Source: Hsuehochloa calcarea
Taxonomy: Eukaryota; Streptophyta; Magnoliopsida; Poales; Poaceae
Direction of reading: 5' to 3'
Assembly: GCA_036346395.1 (NCBI GenBank)
Contig: CM070603.1
Span: forward strand, 54,232,868 to 54,296,867
DNA length: 64,000 nucleotides
Shown here: in pieces, positions 48,801 through 57,395 of the stretch
Layout of the letters: each line of letters opens with the position of its first letter
How positions within the stretch are numbered: the stretch's first letter is position 1
Made by a program: the position numbers and the translations under genes
Notes under the pieces: model-generated
Told to the model about the DNA's origin: nothing
What the model saw: the letters and a program-made list of their open reading frames with translations, nothing else
The model's database searches: none

Positions 48801-49993
48801 ATTAATTATTGTTGTACTCCTTCCAATTAGCACCAGTGATTTTCGCGCGGACAAAAGCAAATCAACGCAACTCTCGTATAAATAAGGGATGCTAGATATG
48901 TTTGCTACTCAATTAATCATCCCTGTAAGGCTGCGGTAGCGAAGAAAGCCATGGTTATCTAGGTATCGACCAAATACGTCCCGACTCTGGTGTGTTACGT
49001 ACGTTGAATATGACGTTCGCCAGCCTTGAAAGATATGATTAGCGTATCGTGCTAGAGAATAGCTAATGGCGCTCGTAATTATTTTTTTCAGATTTGCTAT
49101 TTCACTGAAAATCTGCAAAATCGCAGGCTATATTCTCATCTTCGGATCGGCGTGGAGATTCATGCTCTGCCGAGGCTGCCTTCCTCATTCCGACACCCGG
49201 CGTAGGTGATGGCGGTGGCCGTAAGCTACATTTCAAGCATCTACAAAACTTTTGCATCATTGCATTGAATCTTTTTTAAAAAGTAGCAGTTTTGTTAACT
49301 CGAAAACTTGAATTAATCCAAATTAAATTTTCCGCACGAGAACTGGACCGTTAATTTTGCAAATTTAGAGAGGTCATCCACGATTTGACTCTCTACCTGC
49401 AGTTTATACGCATGTACGTTACGCACCTTGATTCTTAGCCTCTCTTCGGTGAGCTCGTGGTGATCACCACCGTCCTGCTGGTCGTCGCCGGCGAAGTACC
49501 TGTCGGGGCACGGGCATCGCACCCGGTACTTCCTGCAGAAGGGCACCCAGGTCCTGGCGAAGGCGTAGGCCTTCTTGGCCGCGAGCAGCGTTAGCGGCGA
49601 CCCGGCGTCGTCGGATAGGTAGACGCTCAGCCTCCCGCCGGGGTAGTCGAGCGCCATGGCGGAGACCACCGTGTTCATCACCTCCACCGTGGGCTCCTTG
49701 TCCGGGTCGGCCGTCACGACCATCACGTCCACGGCCGGAAGCGCGCGCCGCGAGAGCCTGCCCGGGAAGGCAGAGCGCGTGACGGGGCGCCACATGGGCG
49801 CCTGGGACAGCGCCCAGAGAAAGAGGAGCACGAGGTCCGCCGCGAGCATGACGAGGACGAGGTGGTGCTGGGCGATGGCCGCAGCGGCGAGCGCGAGGTG
49901 GAGGGCGGCGAGGAGGCGGTTGGCGGTGGCGAGGGGGCGGTCCACGTGCACGGTGTTGAGCGGTGCCTGTTGCAACTTGGGTGGCGGCGCCAT
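33889..49993 (-). CDS. Cellulose synthase-like glycosyltransferase (CslG/J/E type, probably CslJ-like)
   Basis: Membrane GT2 enzyme of the Golgi or plasma membrane that polymerises a beta-glucan from a nucleotide sugar. The exact product is unknown. Eight exons: 49427-49993, 48638-48748, 35904-36041, 35543-35761, 35313-35430, 35013-35191, 34503-34859 and 33889-34410, giving 736 residues, the normal size. Two N-terminal membrane segments (about 26-62) precede the catalytic motifs SDDAG (127-131), DCD (289-291), VED (453-455) and QNKRW (495-499); about six C-terminal membrane segments follow. All frames join without a stop. Intron 2 contains a complete 12.4-kb LTR retrotransposon, and intron 6 uses a GC donor. 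Exon 1 wording (WRPVTRSAFPGRL, CPCPDRYF) and the C-terminal WWNEQRFWMLN fit CslG/CslJ better than CslH or CslF. Barley CslJ has been linked to mixed-linkage glucan synthesis. Whether this allele is expressed is uncertain. Confidence 0.88.
36055..40965 (+). repeat. 5' LTR, 4911 bp
   Basis: Starts TGTAACATCCCG and ends GTCCGACA. It contains a GC-rich, CT-rich zone (36310-37500), a TATAAA at 36906, donor-like GGTAAGT at 36963, a long T/G-rich intron-like zone (37600-38770), and an AATAAA-type signal near 40846. That leaves only about 100 bp as U5, so the R region would be close to 3.9 kb. Confidence 0.92.
36906..36911 (+). promoter_or_regulatory. TATA box of the 5' LTR
   Basis: GGCTATAAAGAGAACC is conserved in the 3' LTR at 44451-44465. 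It lies about 850 bp into the LTR, after CT-rich sequence. Confidence 0.6.
41169..41561 (+). CDS. Small retrotransposon ORF, dsRBD-like layout, upstream of gag
   Basis: 130-residue acidic to neutral protein with an intact frame inside the retrotransposon interior. Its ATG directly follows a splice-acceptor-like AAATTGTAG. Predicted order by eye: helix (CVDLLRQLMYHLDYN, about 19-33), strand (KPIFRGRK), strand (SWTMEVFLYA), strand (EFIAHTFSSG), then an Ala-rich helix (CDDAVQDAACFACKRL). That alpha-beta-beta-beta-alpha order and the DAV.DAA..A...L helix resemble a double-stranded-RNA-binding domain. The basic KKxAK cluster that contacts RNA is absent, replaced by SCDDAVQD. I know of similar small ORFs in grass gypsy elements but no assigned function, so this is a structural guess only. 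Confidence 0.6.
   Translation: MATPSSDGPWDLFSHEEDGDECVDLLRQLMYHLDYNRKPIFRGRKTQTQDQESWTMEVFLYAREGEFIAHTFSSGTTHSSCDDAVQDAACFACKRLTRMHIDLLRESPFYYHLPLLEGQSNPEVCVFVWE
41876..43069 (+). CDS. Retrotransposon Gag (Retrotrans_gag domain and CCHC zinc knuckle)
   Basis: 397 residues, intact. It forms the virus-like particle and packages element RNA. After a basic N-terminus (RGRNGRGRGQG), the gag domain shows PLEAEDWLRDTEKKLHLARC, HQLKGAAAAWWENYL and, after an acidic insert of about 55 residues (EEEEEAAQ), FVPAGTMRLKKNEFRALKQG, VNEYLTKFNQLARYAP and HDFPSFHHLVNKAL. The zinc knuckle is C-FK-C-REKG-H-FAKR-C near residue 365. The frame stops at 43069 with no pol frame following. The ATG at 41876 directly follows a TTACTTCAG acceptor-like sequence. 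Intact gag in a pol-less element suggests that packaging in trans is selected for or the insertion is young. Confidence 0.9.
   Translation: MPPRRVIAPRQVLSWPSRGRNGRGRGQGQDLLPPPPADPSIAQVLFQQTQILQALLNSQQTRLADRNSKLADFLRTRPLTFAVANEPLEAEDWLRDTEKKLHLARCSEEDKVDFATHQLKGAAAAWWENYLVTRSVDSAESGEEEEEAAQPRVVASTTGIPPDPTTVVEPVAEVQLEETKPEWQTIPWVNSRRLRINFVPAGTMRLKKNEFRALKQGHMSVNEYLTKFNQLARYAPSDITDEKEKIDRFVEGMREDMRVHLILHDFPSFHHLVNKALVLENEKKIEEVSHKRKMAFQEPQRRFLQGSAFQGNSSFRQLAAPSPRISFSTPSSAPVATSHLGEDVSRTPHSAGQSAAFNPIAHLHCFKCREKGHFAKRCPQRRNASTEFNSGATPTQG
43440..43612 (+). pseudogene. Relic of the pol 3' end and polypurine tract
   Basis: Translation around 43440 gives NNLLRVSQLKKSLRVF, matching the RVSQLKK motif at the integrase C-terminus of gypsy elements. 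It is followed by GGGGACGAGATTCA and the purine tract before the 3' LTR. It shows that the element arose by loss of most of pol from an autonomous gypsy element. Confidence 0.6.
43613..48480 (+). repeat. 3' LTR, 4868 bp
   Basis: Same termini as the 5' LTR. It is near-identical over 45140-46950 but carries many one- to three-base indels in the GC-rich zone 43880-45130 and in patches near 46965-47050 and 48040-48430. It contains the same TATA box at 44453 and a donor-like CGGTAAGT at 44509. Confidence 0.92.
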
Positions 49994-50054
49994 CTTCCTC
50001 CGTGTGCTTGCTTAGTGTGTAATTTGTAGTGTGTAATTTGTGGCAGCAGCAGTG

Positions 50055-50062
50055 TATATAAG
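50055..50062 (-). promoter_or_regulatory. TATA box of the cellulose synthase-like gene
   Basis: CTTATATACAC on the minus strand, about 65 bases upstream of the ATG at 49993. Confidence 0.55.
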
Positions 50063-50158
50063 AGCGTGTTTGGTAGCACGAGTGGATCAGTGGATCTAAG
50101 TTTCAGTGTGCCTGCTCGGGGTGGGTGAGCCATTCTTCTGGGGTCTGACGCGAGGAGG

Positions 50159-50386
50159 CAGCGTCGCTGCTCAGCCAGGCCGACGCATGCAGGGACGCAT
50201 GCAGGGACAGGGACTTGATTGATTGAGTCAAGTGTCGCTGCTCGGGACGTATGCAGCGACGCATGCAGGGGCAGGGACTTGATTGAGTCAAGTGTCGCTG
50301 CTCGGCCAGGCCGACGCATGCAGCGACGCGTGCAGGGACAGAGACTTTATTGATGGAGTCAAGTGTCGCATGCAGGGACAGAGTGG
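50159..50386. repeat. 64-bp promoter tandem repeat with CATGCA and TGAGTCA motifs
   Basis: About 3.5 copies of a unit containing TTGAGTCAAGTGTCGCTGCT and GACGCATGCAG, starting near 50159, 50210, 50274 and 50341. Five CATGCA (RY core) and two TGAGTCA (GCN4/bZIP type, 50224-50230 and 50284-50290) motifs are present. One related unit precedes the broken duplicate at about 51245-51305. Confidence 0.85.
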
Positions 50387-50439
50387 TCACAATCTCGAGC
50401 TACTTGATCGATCAAACGAGTGGTAAAAAAATACTCATT

Positions 50440-51077
50440 TACTTGCGCTTTTGTCCAACTCCGACTGATACTCTTGTCGTTCTCGGCCTCTTGTACACAC
50501 ACCCATCTTGAACGTTTCATACATTTCCTGTAAAAATCGATCAGCACACTCCAAAAATTAAGAATTATAGTTTCTATTAATTGTTGTTGTACTCCTTCCA
50601 ATTAGCATCAACTAGTTATCAATCCGTGCATTCGCACAGGCTACGTATTGATGGTCAACCTGTGCATCCGCACAATACTTCCTGCAGAAGGGCACCCAGG
50701 TCCTGGCAAAGGCGTAGGCCTTCTTGGCGCGGCGGCGTCGTGGCGACTTCGGCGTCGTCGGACGGTAGGCGCTCGACCTCGGCGCCATGGCGGAGACCAC
50801 CGTGGGCTCCTTGTCCGGTCGGTTGTCACGACCATCACGTCCCACGGCCGGAAGCGCGCGCGAGAGCTCGCACTGGAAGGCGGGCGCGTGAGGCGCCACA
50901 TGGGCGCTGGGGCGGCGCCGAGGAAGAAGAGAGCACGAGGTCCGCTGCGAGCATGACGAGGACGAGGTGGTCTTGGGCAATGGCCCCAGCCAGCGCGCGA
51001 GGTGGAGCGCGGTTGGTGGTGGCGGCGGTCCACGTGCGGTGTTGGCGATTACTGTTGCAACTTGGTGGCGGCGCCAT
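50440..51077 (-). pseudogene. Partial duplicate of the cellulose synthase-like gene, exons 1-2
   Basis: 51077 down to about 50679 matches exon 1, beginning ATG-GCGCCGCCACC and including DHLVLVMLAADLVL and FARTWVPFC, but with many small deletions and frame changes. About 50535 down to 50446 matches exon 2 (KAYDEQ-like end, QEAENDKSISRSWTKAQ). The 3' part of exon 1 and most of intron 1 are missing. It is arranged head to tail just upstream of the intact gene. It is non-functional. Confidence 0.85.
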
Positions 51078-51399
51078 CTTCTTATGTGTGCTTGCTTAGT
51101 GTGTAATTTGTAGCGGCAGTCTCTATAAAGAGTGTGATTGGTTACCTATATCATTCTCAGCTGACATGAGTGGATCAGTGTATGTAAGTTTCAGGTGGGT
51201 GAGCAGGATTTTCTCTAGGGTCTGGCCCGAGGGAAACGCGTGGAGGCAGCGTCGTTGCTCAGCCAGGCCCGACGCATACAGGGACAGAGGCTTGATTGAT
51301 TGAGTGGCCACAATCGATTTTTTTAAAACAGGCAAGAGAGCTACCTTTTAAATTAATAGAGTAGATAAAAAACAAGTTTTCGAGGGCCGGAACCTTGTA

Positions 51400-52950
51400 G
51401 AACAATCTAAAAACTAATTACTAATTACACGGGTATTAATTGCTCTAAATATTTTCCCCTGTCAGGGTCCAAACTCTTCCTTCTTCCTTGATTTTAGAGA
51501 TCAGATCCATGGGCGAGGAGAATCTTTGGTTAAAGATTCTGGCATTGCGCTCTTTCAAAATCTCCCAGGTGACTAAGATGACCACCGAGACCGTTGCCCT
51601 CCTCAGTTGATGGCCAGTGTGGCAAATTGTCCTCCACCATTCCTCTACACCATGGTGACCAACGGTAGGATGGCCTAAGCGGTGCATAGCCCACCCATCC
51701 GCCATAGAATGCCGGACACAACGAGTACCTATACTTTGCCAAAAGGTGGATGGCGGTCTGGGCTTGTTTGCAAAGGGTAAAGAGCTGATTTGGTCAACCA
51801 CGCACTTGCGGTCTATCATATGTTTAGAGTCTATTTTGAATTGGTAGTCACACGAACAATTTGCATTTAGATGGCGCCAAGATTTTCGGATCGGACTTTG
51901 AAACTCCGTTGTCGTTGATCCTAGGAATTACAAAGCGTGGTGATATTCTTGAATATTGACCTTTGAGGATTGCATCCAGGTGATCTCACCTGAGGCCGAT
52001 GGATCTAGGGTGATTTGGTGTACTCTTTCCCAGAGTGCTAGGAATTGATGGACTAGCCCGTCTGAGATTTCGCCTTGTAGGTTGATGTCCTGTATCCAAC
52101 AATTTTCCTGCAGCGCCACATGGACTGTTCTGTTTTTTCGGATGGAAAGACGGTAGATCTCAGGCGCAATGTCTTGAAGGAAAGTCCAATCGAGCCAAGC
52201 TGAAGACCAGAAATTTGTTTTTTTTCCTATTGCCTGAAGTGATTGAGGTAGCCGTCGCAAGTTATGTCCATGATGATCCAAGGTTTTTTTCTTCAGCTTT
52301 CCACTCTTGCCAGAGCCAGTGAAATCTGAGGGCCCTTGCAAATCTAGAGAGATTGAGAATCCCCGCACCGCCTAGCTCTTTTGGCCGACACACCTTTTCC
52401 CAATTTACTTTGCATTTTTCACCTGTTAACATTTTTGCCTTCGCCCAGAGGTACCTCCTCCTTAATCAGTCCAAGGCTCGAAGGATTGATTTTAGTGTTT
52501 TGAAGGCCGTGAGGTAGTAGGTTAGCATCGAGGAGAGCACCGATTTTACCAAGGTGGAGCGACCAGTAGAGGAGAGCAGCCTACCCTACCAGCCCACTAG
52601 CCTTTGTCCAGCTTTGTCCAGTGAGGTTGGAAATCCACTTTCTTGAGTTTTTTTGTGATTAGTGGGGCCCGGTATTTGACAAGGAAGTTAGGCGCTTGGT
52701 GAAAAATCTCCGAGAAGCGTGTCAAGGTCGGTGTGATCACACCCTATATGCACCACCGTACTTTTGTGTACGTTGGTCTCGAGGCCCGAGCCGTTCCCGA
52801 AGAGCTACAGAATGCTGGCTATCAATTGTACGTCTCTTGCGGCAGGGCAGATGAATATGGTTGTATCATTTGCGTATAGCGATGTTTTGAGCGTGTATAG
52901 ACGGCCGTGCGGGGTTCCAAGTGACCCGTGTCCTGTACCAATTTGAGCAA
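51400..52950 (-). pseudogene. LINE (L1-like) ORF2 remnant: reverse transcriptase end and zinc-binding tail
   Basis: Minus-strand pieces in order: LYTLKTSLYANDTTIFICP (catalytic YADD changed to YAND, near 52880), GLETNVHKSTVVHIG, GRSTLVKSVLSSMLTYYLTA (near 52540), VNWEKVCRPKELGGAGILNL (near 52400), NFWSSAWLDWTFLQDIAPEI, and the tail ATVSVVILVTWEILKERNAR (near 51560). Several stops and frameshifts are present. The 5' part of the element is absent, as is usual for LINE insertions. Confidence 0.8.
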
Positions 52951-53760
52951 CACTCCAACTGTCGGAGTACATGCATTGTCATTAGTGTACAATCTCACAA
53001 CTGATCTATCGTGTATCCTTCTAGTAGAGAGAGAGAGAGAGAGAGAAAACTGATGTACATTGTATCACTTAGCTCCCTAAAATGAGTTCAAATTACCTGC
53101 TCGGCTCTACAAACTTGCTCATGCTTGCATGTTTGGTCACAATCTCACTTGACTAACATAAATCAGGTTGAGGTAGCATCCAATCCCCAATCACCCCCAA
53201 ACTAATGAAGTATACATGTGACCATTGCTGCAGATAATGGTGCCGTCGTGGAATTTAGAAGAGGAAGGGTGAGGACTAATAATCGTTGGCAACATAAAGA
53301 ACTTCCATCTAGCAATAGACAACTTTTGACTTGTAGCACGCAACATCTTCGTTCGGAAGACAGTTTTTGCATGCTTTTTCAAATATCTTGTAAATAATCC
53401 AATAATAAAACCTCATAGAGAAAGAGAACCAATGAACAACATCGAGCATTTCCTCACTGTGCCGCATAGCAGGAGAAAACAAGAGACGAAACCATGAAAA
53501 ATCGGAGAAAAAACCGTGTTGTAAACTCTTTTTTTTTAAATTTTTTTTTGTATATTTTTACAGCCTAAAACCGAACTTGCACAAAAATGTCGAAGGAAAT
53601 CTAAGTCGCCCACAAGACAATTTTTTTTTTGTCTAAAAAGATAAATATATTTTTGAAAAGAAAAGAAAATGCAAGAGGCGTGCTGGTTGTTTGTACAGCT
53701 GTAGGGGCAAAATAGGGAATTCGGGCCGACATAGCCGAATGCTGGAAGGAGATTGATCGA
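52951..53760. other. Intergenic, nothing recognised
   Basis: Contains a GA microsatellite at about 53021-53045 and A/T runs near 53528-53550 and 53622-53630. There is no coding signal. Confidence 0.5.
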
Positions 53761-53820
53761 CTCCCCTGCCACCCTATGTATATATCCCCAATTCCTCTCC
53801 ATCCCTTCTCCATCCATCCG

Positions 53821-53827
53821 TATATAA
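53821..53827 (+). promoter_or_regulatory. TATA box of the TFIIA-gamma gene
   Basis: TATATAAGC at 53821 is followed by a CT-rich leader. A 5' UTR exon ends at 53994 (GCTG|GTAAGA), and the leader intron runs to CTGCAG at 54346, four bases before the ATG. Confidence 0.6.
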
Positions 53828-54349
53828 GCACCCAGGTTTCGAATTCCCCCTCCTCCTCTGCTCTGCTCGCTCCCCTCCCCTCCCCTGCGCGATCCCTTCC
53901 TTCCCGAACCTTCCAGAAGTTTCCGGGTCTCGATTCCAGATCCGAAGGGGTTCGTTCCTCTCCGATCAGTGGCCGATCCGCCAAGGGAGCGCTGGTAAGA
54001 GCCTCTTACGGTTCTATTCGTGTGCCTTTAGATGGTTTTCAGTTATTTGTTTATTCTAATTTGGCCGCGTCGATGGCGAGATGCACAGACTTTTAGGGTG
54101 GGTTTGTTTGTTTGAGACCATACGGATACTGACGGATTACAGGGTGGAATTGCTCGTGGAAAAAAATTGGTACTTTAATTTGTAGCGCGAAATGGTGAAT
54201 TGATCTTTGGCGAAATATGTGTGACGCGAGCAGGATATGTCTAATCTTGGGTGTGCCCTAATGTTCTTAGTTACATCTTGAGCTTTTTCATGGCAATCTG
54301 AAACTGCTTGTGGTATCCCTATTCTGATGCTGACGAGTTGCTGCAGGGG

Positions 54350-56790
54350 ATGGCCACCTTCGAGCTGTACCGGAGGTCCACCATCGGCATGTGCCTCACC
54401 GAGACGCTGGACGACATGGTCTCGAGCGGGACGCTGAGCCCCGAGCTCGCCATCCAAGTCCTTGTGCAGTTCGACAAGGTTTGATAAGGACCTTATCACT
54501 GGTGCGTGCAAATTAGAAGGTCTTTATGAGTCGCTGGTTTTTATCTTGCTGTTCTTGTTTTAGTCCATGACTGACGCGCTGGAGAATCAGGTGAAGAGCA
54601 AGGTCAGCGTCAAGGTATACCCTTTCTGTTGATAACAATGCCCCTTTTGTGTGCTGTGTATTGTGCTGTTATTATTACTAATGATTTACTAGCTGTTGAG
54701 TTTTGAAGGGGGTGCTGAAATTCCTTCTTGTTACCTGTCAGTGTAGCTGTATTGATACCAAGATGTTTGTTACTAACTAACCATCTTAATATTATTTTGA
54801 CATAGAATACAAGGGGAAGTTTTGAGTTTTTTTTTAATGTCTTTTACTTGATGCTATAGCTCCTTGTCTACTTATGTAGTGAACTATCTAACTATTGACT
54901 TTATATTCAAGATCATATGTAGAATGTGGCTCAACGTGTATACTTATGTTTTTGCGCACAGCCAAGTTATGCACTGCAATTTATTGTTGGTTCATACATT
55001 TGAAGTTGGTAAAGGAAAACAAAGGGTCTTGCAAAACTGTTCTCACTCCACATGTGAGTTGCTTTAAAGTATGTTGTACAAACTGTGAAAGCACTTATGT
55101 TTTTGTTTACCTTTGTAATGTTGTTGTATCTCGTATGCTTCGGACGCACCCACATGTTGTTTGTCGAATATTTACCTTTTAGAGTATTGGTACATCCCCC
55201 TTTTGATTTAATATATACGGTGATTTAATATACACGATCCAGCATCCTCAGTGTTATTCCTTAAAAAAGAGGAAACTATAGTCTGTTGAATAGTCTCCCT
55301 GCATTATATTTTCTGCAGATTCAATTAGTCACGTGTCCTAACTATAGAAAATCAGATGACTGTTATCTTCACTATTTCTGTTACTATGATAGGTGTTGCT
55401 CTGATTTGCCCTTGCATTAGTGACCTACTGTGTTGAATTTACCATATATTTTATTCTCTGCTTCTACTGATCATGTTTGCTAGATGCATATGAGGGGAAT
55501 TTTATTATGTTATGTCATAAGCCAGTTGTCAACAGCCAAGCTCACATTGTTGGAGGATGCCTGATAGAGATAATATCAACAGTATCAACTATGAACCGCT
55601 AACATTGACATTTCTGTTCTGTGCACGGGCACACACTGCCTCTGTTATGTTATAAAACAATTATAGATAGTGTTCTTTTAGGCGCAGATTTCTCATTTTT
55701 TTGTGGGGAAAAAATCTCAACTTGCTTAATAGCCAAATTCAGCACTTTGCTAAACCTTCTCTGTGGAAAAGACTGACACAAAATGACAATTGAGCAATAA
55801 GGTAACACTTTCTGGGGTATTTGCTTTTTCAGAACAATGAAAATGTAACTATGTCCTGATGTTAATTGCTTCATATCAAGGTCAAGCAGCTTGCAATGCA
55901 ATCACAAGCAATTCTGTGGATTCTTGTTCCTGTTTCTAATTTATATTTGGACCTACAAATAATCGGATGATTGAATTTTATTTCCTTGCTAACTTAACAT
56001 ATGATAGTTTCCCACACGGGATTTTTACCATGCTCCACTTATAAAATCCAAGGTAGCTATCCATTACCTTGCAGTTTTCCATAATTCCTTCCAACATGTA
56101 AAAATGACCCCCCTTAACCATCTCGGCTACTGTTGCACACTTTTGAAGAACATAATTATCTTTTTTCAACTGTGTTGCACTTTGTTGATAGCATGGGGAA
56201 GGACATAGTTGTTGATTGGAGTTGAGGAATTCCTTTTCTGTATTCAAATCAGGAAATAATTCTAGAAACAACAATCCTTTTTGTATGATCTGGCATGCAT
56301 CTAGGTGATACTGTTTGTTATTGAAAGCAATACTTCTGCATGCCAATGGCTTCACTCAAGTAATTCTAGCTGTTATTTCAGTCAAATTCAGAATATTACC
56401 ATGGCAGGAGTAGTGCAGGACTAGCGTCTCAAGCCTCATCTCGCTGTTGCGCAGTATTTAAATTAGATGTTTTATTTTTAGCACATTTACTATGCTTATC
56501 GACTACTAGTCCAGTATACAATATACACGCTTCTTGCTGAAATTTGATGATTTGATATCTTGCAATCTGTAATTGTCTTTATATTGCATGTGTATTGGGA
56601 CCTTACCAGGCGTGTGGTGGCCTTCCTCTTGTCTTCACAGGGCCATCTGCACACCTACAGGTTCTGCGACAATGTCTGGACTTTCATCCTAACAGATGCA
56701 ACATTCAAGTACGATGAGATTTCAGAAATAGTTAGCAAGGTGAAGATCGTGGCCTGCGATTCCAAATTGCTGGAGGCTCGAAGAGAGTAA
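54350..56790 (+). CDS. TFIIAgamma: Transcription initiation factor IIA gamma (small) subunit
   Basis: Subunit of TFIIA, which stabilises TBP on the TATA box in the nucleus. Coding exons 54350-54478, 54564-54614 and 56641-56790 give 109 residues, the usual size. It begins MATFELYRRSTIGMCLTETL, has SGTLSPELAIQVLVQFDK in the helical part, and CDNVWTFILTDATFK in the beta-barrel part. Residue 39 is Val, the ordinary state; in rice the xa5 resistance allele of the gamma-5 paralogue has Glu here. The C-terminal KLLEARRE resembles the rice gamma-1 protein more than gamma-5 (from memory). A 5' UTR intron is present. Intron 2 of the coding part is 2.0 kb. Its 3' end faces the RH58-like helicase, about 600 bp apart. 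Confidence 0.96.
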
Positions 56791-57395
56791 CTTGCCTGCC
56801 GGTTGCTCGGAGTCTGGCCTGTTAAACCATGCCCATCTTGATGCTAGACCTGGCGCCACCCGAATTATACCTTACATCTTTCATTAGCTCATGCGAATCT
56901 AAACAATCTTCCATGGTACTAGAGTACCATGGCTGCGAATTTGTTCTCATCTGAATCGCTTATGGAATGATTTCACCCTTTTCTGTCGATAATATAGCAT
57001 GGATGACTAAAATTAAGAGTAGAATGTGGCATGTGCTGAGTGCTCCGTGTCGAACTATGATTTGGGTGTTGGCAAACATGGCATTCTGTCTGTTTTCCCA
57101 ACTCGTTGTAACTGATTAGAGCTTTCTTCATGGCTGGGTTATTGCTATCTGACTAACAATTAACATACGTATATTCATGGATGTTAACCGAACCCGAGTT
57201 TTGCAAGTTTAGACCGCTCTGGTGGTCAGTTGATAGCGGTCGAATGTGACCAGGTTTATTAAGATTCAGGAACATTTGTTTTAGCAGAAATCTGTTCACG
57301 GAGAGAGTTCTGAAACTGTAAGTAGTACAAAAAATCTCTCCAGTCCAGATAAAACAAGGAGAAATAACTATTTACATCCAGACTCCAGGTGAACC

